Below are positions 1-5,605 of a DNA stretch of 5,612 bases, one piece after another. The notes beneath the pieces are model-generated. The model ran no database searches. It was not told the origin of the DNA and saw only the letters and a program-made list of their open reading frames with translations. The stretch lies in the NCBI GenBank assembly GCA_964405325.1, contig CAYONM010000241.1:1-5612 (forward strand), read 5' to 3'. Source of the stretch: CAYONM01 sp964405325 (lineage in GTDB: Bacteria > Planctomycetota > UBA11346). Numbering within the stretch: position 1 is the stretch's first letter; each line of letters opens with the position of its first letter. The position numbers and the translations under genes are program-made.

Positions 1-111
1 CGCTACGTGAGGATCCGCCGACCGAGCGAAGTGCTGTAATGGCAGTGCGATACGGATTTGCAGCAGCTTTCTCGAGGGATCCGGGCTAGGCCCCAACCCT
101 CCTCCCTGCCC

Positions 112-140
112 TTGTGTCCGGCCACTGAAACCGCTAAAAA
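112..140 (+). promoter_or_regulatory. possible sigma-70-like promoter for the Sel1/kinase operon
   Basis: A TTGTGT hexamer (112-117) is followed after exactly 17 bases by TAAAAA (135-140), an acceptable but imperfect -35/-10 pair (four of six matches in the -10). A start point about 7 bases after the -10 would fall almost on the GTG start codon at 149. That would leave virtually no 5' leader, in keeping with the absence of a Shine-Dalgarno sequence there. The call rests on hexamer matching alone. The organism's promoter consensus is unknown and such matches occur by chance. Confidence 0.22.
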
Positions 141-148
141 CGCTTGTT

Positions 149-1759
149 GTGCACACACCATACCATCCCTTGCTGTCGATCTGGCTGCTGGCCGCCGGCT
201 TGAGTGCCGCTGAGAGCGAGTCGGTCCAGGCACTGGTCGACCGGGCCCATGCTGGCGAACTGCCAGCCCAACTGGAGCTGGCACGCCGCTACGCCACCGG
301 TCAGCAGGTGGTCCAGAGCTGGGACATGGCCACCTGGTGGTACCGCCAGGCGGCCGAACGCGGTCTGGCGTCGGCCCAGGCCGAGGTGGCTCGCTCCTTC
401 GAACAGGGCCGTGGCGTACCGGCTGATCACGACGAGGCGATCCGCTGGTACCGCTTGGCCGCCGATCAGGGGCTGGCCTTGGCACAGTATGACCTGGCCC
501 GCCTCCTGCTCAGTCGAAACGACGCCAGTCAGACCCAGGAAGCCGTGCGCTGGCTGACCAACGCCGCCGAAGCCGGCACCCTGCCTGCACAACTGCGGCT
601 AGCGCAATGTTTGCGCGACGGCATCGCCACCGAGCCCGATCAGGCCGCCGCCCTGGACTGGTTCGCCCGTGCCGCCAATGGCGGCAGCAGCGAGGCGGCT
701 CGCGAACTGGGCGAGGCCTACCTGCTCGGCCTGGGCACCCCCGCCTCCCGGACCCTAGCTCTGTGGTGGCTGCGCCGCGCTGCCGCTGACGGCGACGGTC
801 CCGCAGCAGCGCACGTCGCCCATCTGCTGTTCTGGGACCAACACCCCAGCAACGCTGACGAGCGCGAACAAGCCATGACCTGGCTGCAAGGGGCCGCTCG
901 CAATGGCCTGCCCGTGGCGCAACGGCTGCTGGGCCAGGCCTACACCGACGGTCGCGGTGTGGCAGTGTCAGTCCGCGAAGGCCGTTTCTGGCTGGAACAG
1001 GCTGCCGCCGGCGGCGACCCCCAGGCCGGTCTGCTACTGGATCAGCTGCTGCCAGAGCGCAGCGGCGTCGATGCCCGCCAGCGCCTGACCTGGGTCCGCG
1101 CCGCGGCCGAAGCCGGCGATGGCACCGCCATGCTACGACTGGCACAGATGCTGGAACAAGGCCTCGGCACAGTCCCCGATCCCGCCGCTGCCATCGACTG
1201 GTACAATCGAGCCGAGGAATCCGGCGTCCCGGCCGCGCTCTATCGCCTGGCCCGCTTGCATCGCCAGGGCGCTGGCGGCACCCCGGCACCCAAACTGGCA
1301 CGCGAACTGCTCCGTCAGGCCGTCGAGCAAGACGACGCCCCTGCCGCTGCCCTGCTGGGCGAACTGCTGCGCTTCGGCGAAGGTGGACCAGTGGACGAGG
1401 TGGCTGCCCGCGCCTTGTTTGAGCAGGCAGCCGAGGGAGGTGATTCGCACGGTCAGTACCACCTGGCACAGTGCCACGAACTGGGCTTGGGCGGCGATCC
1501 CGACTGGCGCAGTGCTCTGTTGTGGTACCGCGTTGCTGCCGCTGGCGGTTCGGCCCTGGCCTGGTACCGCCTGGGTGAATTGGCCGAACTCGGGCGCCTG
1601 CCGCGCGACCTGCCCACAGCCCTGTACTTCTATCAACAGGCCGACGCGGCCGGACTGGCCGACGCAAACGTCGCCATCAAGCGCATCCGACAAGCGGAAG
1701 CCGAGGCTGAACAAGCCGCCGAAGACGCCACCGTGGAGGCGGCGCCAGCAGCGCCCTAG
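149..1759 (+). CDS. exported Sel1-like repeat (SLR) protein
   Basis: This 536-residue protein starts with a GTG codon. Residues 1-20 look like a signal peptide: a short polar start, a hydrophobic core (LLSIWLLAAGL) and a small-residue cleavage site near SA/AES. From about residue 33 to 512 it is a run of roughly thirteen 34-40-residue units of the Sel1 type, recognised by recurring A-x-x-x-L-A...G-x-G-v...A-x-x-W-Y-x-x-A-A-x-x-G. Units near 74-109, 325-360 and 432-468 are clear examples, and several others are divergent. SLRs are alpha-helical TPR relatives that act as protein-protein scaffolds, with no catalysis expected. The tail (about 513-536) is rich in Ala and Glu. GTG at 149 is the first canonical in-frame start after a stop at 8-10. 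No Shine-Dalgarno is visible, and TTG at 170 or a rare CTG at 125 remain possible. The gene ends 3 bases before the kinase gene, so the two are probably cotranscribed. Inference: a periplasmic or surface scaffold for the kinase's external domain. The repeat family is certain; the role is not known. Confidence 0.92.
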   Translation: MHTPYHPLLSIWLLAAGLSAAESESVQALVDRAHAGELPAQLELARRYATGQQVVQSWDMATWWYRQAAERGLASAQAEVARSFEQGRGVPADHDEAIRWYRLAADQGLALAQYDLARLLLSRNDASQTQEAVRWLTNAAEAGTLPAQLRLAQCLRDGIATEPDQAAALDWFARAANGGSSEAARELGEAYLLGLGTPASRTLALWWLRRAAADGDGPAAAHVAHLLFWDQHPSNADEREQAMTWLQGAARNGLPVAQRLLGQAYTDGRGVAVSVREGRFWLEQAAAGGDPQAGLLLDQLLPERSGVDARQRLTWVRAAAEAGDGTAMLRLAQMLEQGLGTVPDPAAAIDWYNRAEESGVPAALYRLARLHRQGAGGTPAPKLARELLRQAVEQDDAPAAALLGELLRFGEGGPVDEVAARALFEQAAEGGDSHGQYHLAQCHELGLGGDPDWRSALLWYRVAAAGGSALAWYRLGELAELGRLPRDLPTALYFYQQADAAGLADANVAIKRIRQAEAEAEQAAEDATVEAAPAAP

Positions 1760-1762
1760 GCC

Positions 1763-3751
1763 ATGGGAGACACCAACATCTATCGTCGACAGCGCAGCCG
1801 AGAGATCCCGGAACCGGTGGATCCGGATCCACGTCGTGGCACCCCAGAGGACCAAGGGCCCCAGGTTCCACAGTCGGATGTGTTCGGCCTCGACTCCGAT
1901 CGGGTCCATCGCCAGGGCACCACCGAAATCCGTGACCGCCACGGCAGCACCACCGAAGTACGGACCCGGCCGGGCACCACCGAGATCCGACGCCCGCGTT
2001 CCACCGATGCCTTCTCCCGCAAAGAACAATCCTCCCGCTACCATCACAAGCCCTCCAGCGCCCGACACTACGCCGCGCAGCTGGCCGACGACAGCCACAG
2101 CCGCATCGGTGGCTATCGCCTGCTGGAGAAGATCGGCGAAGGCGGCATGTCCATCGTCTACCGAGCCCTGCAGATCGCCTCCGGCCGGGTGGTGGCATTG
2201 AAAGTGGTCCGGCTCAGCGAGATGGAGACCTCCCAGGCGCTGATCGAACAAATCTTCCGCGAGGCCGCCGCCCTGGCCGCGATCAATCACCCCAACGTCA
2301 TCAAGTGCTACGGCTTTGGCGAAGACAAGGGCCGTATGTACATGGCCCTGGAACTGCTGACCGGTGGCGATGCCACCGGCTTGGTGCGCCAAAACGGCCG
2401 CCTGAGCGAATCACTGATCATCGATCTGGCGCTGCAGTGCATCGAGGGCTTCCAAGCCGTCCACAACGGCGGCTTCGTGCATCGCGACATCAAACCGCAA
2501 AATCTCTTCATCGATGACAATAATACTGTCAAAATCGCTGACCTGGGCTTGGCCTGGACCGGCTCCCCCTTGGATCACTCCTCGCGTCTGCGCACCATGG
2601 GCACGCCCAGCTTCATGGCGCCGGAACAGGTCCTGGCCGACCGCGCCCTGGACTTCCGCGCCGATATCTACTCCCTGGGTGCGACCCTGTATTATTTCGG
2701 CTGCGGTCAGCCACCGTTTGTGGGCGAGGACGTACGCGCGGTCCTGGAGCAGGTGGTACACGCGACCCCGCCGGAATTAAAGGCTCGCAATCCCGATCTG
2801 TCCGACGCCTTCGTCGACCTGTTGGCCACCATGATGGCCAAGCATCGCGAAGACCGCTACCCCTCCCTGGAAGCCCTGCGCGAGGATCTGCAGATGCTGC
2901 GTGGTGGCGACACCCCTCGCCACGCCCAGTTCATCAGCAAACAGACGGTGGTCATCCGGCCCCCGATCAGCGCATCCAGCGGCAGCGGCAACACTCTGGC
3001 CCGCTTGGCCATCATCCTCGGCAGCCTGTTGTTACTGGCCGCCGGCATCGCCATCTTCACCTGGCTGCCGCAGCATCTGGGCGAGTGGACCTGGTTCACC
3101 GACAGCGATCCGGCCACACCGACCGTCGTCGAACAGCCCGCTTTCACGCCGCAACAGCTGGACCTGTTCGACAGCAACATTCCCTGGCAACCCCATGGAC
3201 CGGTGGGCTGGATCCGCGGCCAAGCGGAAGTGCATTGCGCCGGCGGCCATTTGCGCCTGGCCGACACCACCAACCTGCTGCCCATCGCGCACTCATCAGC
3301 AGGTTTCAGTCTCGAGGTGATCATCACCCCCAAGGACCTGAAGCAGGTGGGGCCCGCCCGAATCGTCAGCTGGAGCGGTGGCGCCAGCCTGCGCAACCTG
3401 ACCTTGGGCCAACAGGGCCAACGCCTGGAACTGCGTCTGCGAACCACCAATACCACTCTCAACGGCCTGCGCCCACACCTGCTCACCGAGCCGGTCCTGA
3501 GTACCGAAGCCCAACATGTGGTGGTGGTCTGGCAACCACCCATGGCTCGCATCTTCCATAATGGCAACCTGATTGCCGAAGAGCGAATCGAGGGCGACCT
3601 GAGCAACTGGGAGGATCGTTTCGCCCTGTTGATTGGCGACGAAGAAGACGGCGGCTTCCCCTGGCACGGCAACCTGACCCGCGTGGTTTTCGAAAACCAG
3701 GCCATCGACATGGGGGAAATCCGCGAACGCCATCGATCGTGGCTGAAATAA
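1763..3751 (+). CDS. transmembrane Ser/Thr protein kinase with C-terminal LamG-like domain
   Basis: This is a 662-residue Hanks-type receptor kinase. Residues 1-115 form a charged, probably disordered tail with three tandem TTE[I/V]R motifs (52-79). Residues 118-380 are the kinase domain. It has a glycine-rich loop GEGGMSIV (125-132), catalytic Lys147 in VALKVV, and the partner Glu167 in FREAAAL. It also has the catalytic loop HRDIKPQN (240-247), the metal-binding DLG (260-262, not the commoner DFG), the activation segment ending MAPEQ (285-289), and Asp301 in RADIYSLG. All key residues are present, so it should be active. An S/T-rich linker leads to one membrane helix (about 414-435). Residues 466-662 are outside the cytoplasm. 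Within them, about 514-655 resemble a LamG/concanavalin A-like jelly roll (GFSLEVII, RIVSWSGG, LRNLTLGQ, QHVVVVW, ARIFHNGNLIAEE, and a C-terminal GEI). The ATG lies 3 bases after the Sel1 gene's stop. GGAGG at 1735-1739 is too far upstream to be its ribosome site, so translation is probably coupled. The external ligand and the substrates are unknown. Confidence 0.95.
   Translation: MGDTNIYRRQRSREIPEPVDPDPRRGTPEDQGPQVPQSDVFGLDSDRVHRQGTTEIRDRHGSTTEVRTRPGTTEIRRPRSTDAFSRKEQSSRYHHKPSSARHYAAQLADDSHSRIGGYRLLEKIGEGGMSIVYRALQIASGRVVALKVVRLSEMETSQALIEQIFREAAALAAINHPNVIKCYGFGEDKGRMYMALELLTGGDATGLVRQNGRLSESLIIDLALQCIEGFQAVHNGGFVHRDIKPQNLFIDDNNTVKIADLGLAWTGSPLDHSSRLRTMGTPSFMAPEQVLADRALDFRADIYSLGATLYYFGCGQPPFVGEDVRAVLEQVVHATPPELKARNPDLSDAFVDLLATMMAKHREDRYPSLEALREDLQMLRGGDTPRHAQFISKQTVVIRPPISASSGSGNTLARLAIILGSLLLLAAGIAIFTWLPQHLGEWTWFTDSDPATPTVVEQPAFTPQQLDLFDSNIPWQPHGPVGWIRGQAEVHCAGGHLRLADTTNLLPIAHSSAGFSLEVIITPKDLKQVGPARIVSWSGGASLRNLTLGQQGQRLELRLRTTNTTLNGLRPHLLTEPVLSTEAQHVVVVWQPPMARIFHNGNLIAEERIEGDLSNWEDRFALLIGDEEDGGFPWHGNLTRVVFENQAIDMGEIRERHRSWLK
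1916..1999 (+). repeat. three tandem TTE[I/V]R peptide repeats in the kinase N-terminal tail
   Basis: Residues 52-79 of the kinase read as three consecutive 9-10-residue units: GTTEIRDRH, GSTTEVRTRP and GTTEIRRPRS. The DNA repeats as well (GGCACCACCGA, GGCAGCACCACCGA, GGCACCACCGA) with silent and conservative changes, which points to duplication followed by selection on the peptide. Each unit carries adjacent threonines followed by an acidic and then a hydrophobic residue, in a cytoplasmic region before the catalytic domain. Kinases of this family often autophosphorylate such tails, and FHA-domain partners bind phosphothreonine. This use is inferred, not shown. Confidence 0.8.
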
Positions 3752-3785
3752 AGGCTTCCCGGCTCCCCCTTCGCGACGCCGTCAC

Positions 3786-3812
3786 ACCCGCCAGCCGGGC
3801 TCCGGTCCCTCG
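3786..3812 (-). repeat. copy 1 of a 27-base motif shared with the gap upstream of the radical SAM gene
   Basis: Read on the - strand, this segment matches 5487-5513 (+ strand) at 22 of 27 positions, and all five differences are G here versus A there. The longest exact core is ACCGGAGCCCG. A further shared octamer, CACAAGCA, lies before the motif in both places (3829-3836 here, 5444-5451 there), though at different spacing. Both copies are noncoding and in opposite orientation. Confidence 0.45.
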
Positions 3813-3898
3813 GCCGCCGCCGGGCTCGTGCTTGTGGACGCCCCCTCGTCTGCGCAAAGCTCGCTCCCGGAAGCATCGAGCATCAGCTCGGCACTGCT

Positions 3899-3962
3899 TG
3901 CCTCATCTCCACCTGGGTCATTTCGGCAGAACCTCCCGGAGCAACCAGATGGAGATGAGGCA
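3899..3962. repeat. 64-base stem-loop with 13-bp perfect stem
   Basis: TGCCTCATCTCCA (3899-3911) and its exact reverse complement TGGAGATGAGGCA (3950-3962) enclose a C/A mismatch and then a further CTGG/CCAG pairing (3913-3916/3945-3948). An inner TTCGG/CCCGGA-type pairing (3922-3926/3936-3940, including one G-T wobble) can close the loop. No T-run follows on either strand, so it is not a typical intrinsic terminator. It could be an mRNA 3'-end stabiliser, a palindromic dispersed repeat or part of a small RNA. Nothing in the sequence decides among these. Confidence 0.7.
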
Positions 3963-4104
3963 TGATTCATTCTTCGCGAGCCTGGCAGAAAGGTCGCTTT
4001 CCTCAGCGGAGGCGCTGCCTCCTCGCGTCTCCGGCGCGGACCGCAGGTCCTCGGTCGGCCGGTCTCGTCCTTGCCGTCAGCCAGCCGACTTCAAGCATGC
4101 CCGC

Positions 4105-4658
4105 ATGGTTCGAATCAATCGCGTCTAAACCGGCGTCGGCGACGGCGGCTCCACCCACCTTGCTGACGACAATATGGTTGCCAAAACCGATGCCCGCATC
4201 CAGGCCTGCGGCGAACTTGATGAATTCGGCGCCATCCTCGGCCTGATGCTGCAGCAGTCGGTCGGTCCAGAGCTGGAACGCAGCCTGCGACGGATCCAGA
4301 ACGACTGCTTCGACCTGGGCTCCGACCTGGCCTGTCCGGTCGGCAGCGCCAAAGAGGAGCACATCCCCCGCATCCAGGCCAGCCAGGTGGCGTGGCTGGA
4401 AGGCGAGATCGACGCCGCCAATGAGGGGCTGGAGCCGCTACGCAGCTTCATCCTGGCCGGCGGCAGTCCCCTGGCCGCCTGGCTGCACCTGGCCCGTTGC
4501 GTCGCGCTGAGCGCAGTGCCTGCACTCAGCGCGACCGCGTCAATACCGAGGCGCTGCGCTACCTGTATCGCCTGAGCGACTGGTGCTTTGTGATCGCCCG
4601 CCAAGCCAACAACAGCGGCCGCGCCGACGTGTTATGGGTGCCGGGGGCCAATCGCTGA
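4105..4658 (+). pseudogene. pduO: broken PduO-type cob(I)alamin adenosyltransferase
   Basis: The reading begins MVRINRV, meets TAA at 4126-4128, and continues in frame as TGVGDGGSTHLADDN. This matches the family's N-terminal ATP-binding motif (YTRTGDxGxT-like), with the stop in place of the tyrosine. The same frame gives the rest of the family pattern: CGELDEFGAILGL, IQNDCFDLGSDLA, LEGEIDAANEGLEPLRSFIL, and GGSPLAAWLHLARC. Near base 4500 the frame changes, and family-like sequence resumes from the codon at 4500 as RRAERSACTQRDRVNTEALRY, then LYRLSDWCFVIARQAN, ending at TGA 4656-4658. The family has three residues between LAR and RRAER. Here only two bases remain, which fits a 7-base deletion. 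Intact members transfer adenosyl from ATP to cob(I)alamin, making coenzyme B12. Restarting at ATG 4174 would lose the ATP motif, and the frame change would still remove the C-terminal helix. TAA is used as the kinase gene's stop, so codon reassignment is unlikely. Sequencing error is the main alternative. Confidence 0.85.
4501..4535. repeat. 11-bp perfect inverted repeat at the pseudogene frame-change point
   Basis: GTCGCGCTGAG (4501-4511) pairs with CTCAGCGCGAC (4525-4535). After a C/A mismatch a further GCA/TGC pairing (4513-4515/4521-4523) leaves a five-base loop. The hairpin lies inside the adenosyltransferase codons for the RRAER region, and its foot coincides with the base where the reading frame changes. 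Hairpins of this strength favour polymerase slippage in cells and can also cause sequencing errors. Confidence 0.8.
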
Positions 4659-4661
4659 AGC

Positions 4662-5405
4662 TCAGTGCCGCTGCACCGGCACACCGGTCTCGACCTGGAT
4701 CCGTTCGGTCACGCTGGCCATTTCCGTCTCGGTCAGGGCCCGCTTGTCCGGTAGACGCGGATCGCGGTCGATGGTGCCGAGATGGATGCGATCCGGCTTC
4801 AATTCACGCATATCCGTAAAAAAACGTTCCAAAGCAAGGTCGGTGCTATTACCGCCACGCGGGTCCTGGTAGACCATCACCTGTAGATGCAGCGGCCGCA
4901 CCGCTTGGAAACAGGCCAGGCGCTGGGCGCGATCAAGCCGGCCCGGCCGCCAGGAACCGGCACGGGGACCCGGATCCCATTTCAGATGGATGTCATCATA
5001 ATTGACCAGGGCCTGCCGGTTGTCGGACCGGTCCAGGCCATCGCCGTTGCTCAACAACAACAGCCGGGCACCGCAGGCATCGGCCTGTTGACGGCAACCA
5101 GCGCTGATCGCAGCAAAATCGGGATGATCCGTCGGCTCGCCACCACCAGCGACGGTGATCACCTGTGGTGCCTGAGTACTGGCCAACACCTGGGCCAGCT
5201 GCCGCAGCACCTCCTCGGCCGCTGGCCAATCGGCCTGATCAGCAAAAGGCCAGTCACCCAACTGACAGTACGGGCAACGCCAATGGCACACCGTCAGCCC
5301 CGGCGCAGATAGGGACACCCCCAGGCTGCAACCGAAACGCCGCGACTGCACCGGACCGTAGATCAGATCCGCCGGCACATGACCATGTCGGGTGTCTTCA
5401 GACAT
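4662..5405 (-). CDS. radical SAM protein, COG0731 (TYW1-like) type
   Basis: The 247-residue product carries the signature of the small radical SAM family related to archaeal wyosine synthase TYW1. The N-terminal IYGPVQSRRFGCSLGVSL (15-32) corresponds to the family's GPVxSRRxGxSLGI. The iron-sulfur motif CHWRCPYCQLG supplies Cys40, Cys44 and Cys47 for a [4Fe-4S] cluster that cleaves S-adenosylmethionine. GGGEPTDHPDF (87-97) is the SAM-contacting GGE motif. LLLLSNGDG (115-123), LKWDPG (141-146) and RIHLGTIDRDP (206-216) fit later strands of the barrel. The fold appears complete, though the protein is at the short end for the family. Bacterial members are usually annotated only as radical SAM proteins. 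Wyosine formation is not expected in bacteria, so no substrate is assigned. The ATG at 5405 has a good ribosome site. The gene converges on the adenosyltransferase pseudogene with 3 bases between the two stop codons, and nothing else here suggests a shared pathway. Confidence 0.9.
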   Translation of the reverse strand: MSEDTRHGHVPADLIYGPVQSRRFGCSLGVSLSAPGLTVCHWRCPYCQLGDWPFADQADWPAAEEVLRQLAQVLASTQAPQVITVAGGGEPTDHPDFAAISAGCRQQADACGARLLLLSNGDGLDRSDNRQALVNYDDIHLKWDPGPRAGSWRPGRLDRAQRLACFQAVRPLHLQVMVYQDPRGGNSTDLALERFFTDMRELKPDRIHLGTIDRDPRLPDKRALTETEMASVTERIQVETGVPVQRH

Positions 5406-5412
5406 AACAGCT

Positions 5413-5417
5413 TCCTT
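5413..5417 (-). promoter_or_regulatory. ribosome binding site of the radical SAM gene
   Basis: On the - strand AAGGA (within AGAAGGAAG) lies 7 bases before the ATG at 5405. It is the clearest Shine-Dalgarno sequence in the window and supports that start codon. Confidence 0.75.
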
Positions 5418-5486
5418 CTAAAGGGGATTCTTGCTGATCTGAGCACAAGCAAAGCGCGCCGAAAAGGCCCAGTCGCAACGGCGGAG

Positions 5487-5513
5487 CGAGGAACCGGAGC
5501 CCGACTGACGAAT
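5487..5513 (+). repeat. copy 2 of the 27-base motif shared with the kinase/adenosyltransferase gap
   Basis: This segment matches 3786-3812 (- strand) at 22 of 27 positions, differing only by A here for G there at five sites. It overlaps the left arm of the GACTGA/TCAGTC hairpin. Its nine-base core CCGGAGCCC recurs once more at 5562-5570, also preceded by a CCACAA string (5544-5549), so a partial third copy is possible. Confidence 0.45.
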
Positions 5514-5552
5514 CAGTCCGAGCCGGACCGACAAAGGAAAGCTCCACAAACC

Positions 5553-5605
5553 GGGCGCCGCCCGGAGCCCACGGGTTCAATCGTATCGGTCGGCGCCCAG
5601 TTTTT
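5553..5605 (+). terminator. possible intrinsic terminator of a + strand transcript
   Basis: GGGCGCCG (5553-5560) pairs perfectly with CGGCGCCC (5591-5598). The loop contains a smaller CCCG/CGGG hairpin (5561-5564/5572-5575). After two bases comes TTTTT (5601-5605). A GC stem followed by a T-run is the standard intrinsic terminator form, but the 30-base loop is long and the T-run short. If real, it would end a transcript starting upstream on the + strand in this gap, antisense to the radical SAM leader. Confidence 0.35.

Larger units (their letters stand above)
3752..4104. other. noncoding gap rich in inverted repeats between kinase and adenosyltransferase pseudogene
   Basis: This 353-base stretch has no convincing gene. 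The open frames across it translate to Arg/Pro/Ser-rich strings with no family resemblance. It contains several potential stems: GCTCG/CGAGC (3859-3863/3877-3881), a long stem-loop (3899-3962), GGAGGC-GCT-GCCTCC (4008-4022) and GGACC-GCA-GGTCC (4038-4050). No T-run follows any of them, so no standard intrinsic terminator is visible for the kinase operon. A cobalamin riboswitch would make sense ahead of this gene, but I could not find its B12 box or conserved core. Confidence 0.6.

Noticed and set aside
1..39. Open frame RYVRIRRPSEVL ending with TAA at 37-39, possibly the end of an upstream gene
   Set aside because: Twelve codons are too few to identify a gene, and another frame also stays open here. 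It is possible but not supportable from this window.
510..2392. Long antisense open frames (about 385 and 419 codons) opposite the Sel1 and kinase genes
   Set aside because: They lie opposite strongly supported genes and their translations show no family motifs. Long antisense frames are usual in GC-rich coding DNA.
3782..3970. 62-codon minus-strand open frame in the noncoding gap
   Set aside because: It has low-complexity Ser/Ala/Gly/Pro content, no visible ribosome site and no family resemblance, and it runs through the long stem-loop.
3786..4104. Cobalamin riboswitch ahead of the adenosyltransferase pseudogene
   Set aside because: The context invites it, but I found no convincing B12 box and none of the conserved core. 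The nearest resemblance (around 3793-3807) mismatches at several invariant positions and is too far from the gene.
3739..4128. Plus-strand open frame spanning the noncoding gap and ending at the TAA in the pseudogene
   Set aside because: Only the last seven codons (MVRINRV) match the adenosyltransferase. The rest is Arg/Pro/Ser-rich without recognisable domains, so the open run looks accidental.
4126..4128. TAA recoded as an amino acid in the adenosyltransferase
   Set aside because: The kinase gene ends with TAA, and the adenosyltransferase has a second lesion downstream, so decay or sequence error explains it better.
4887..5312. Plus-strand open frame of 141 codons opposite the radical SAM gene
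   Set aside because: It is a shadow of a well-supported radical SAM gene and shows no motifs of its own.
5398..5580. 60-codon minus-strand open frame overlapping the radical SAM start
   Set aside because: It has no ribosome site or family resemblance, and its span is the stem-rich noncoding gap. The overlap at ATGTCTGA could be chance.
5561..5598. tRNA-like GGTTCAATC T-loop string
   Set aside because: The bases on either side cannot form the 5-bp T-stem, and no acceptor, D or anticodon arms are found.
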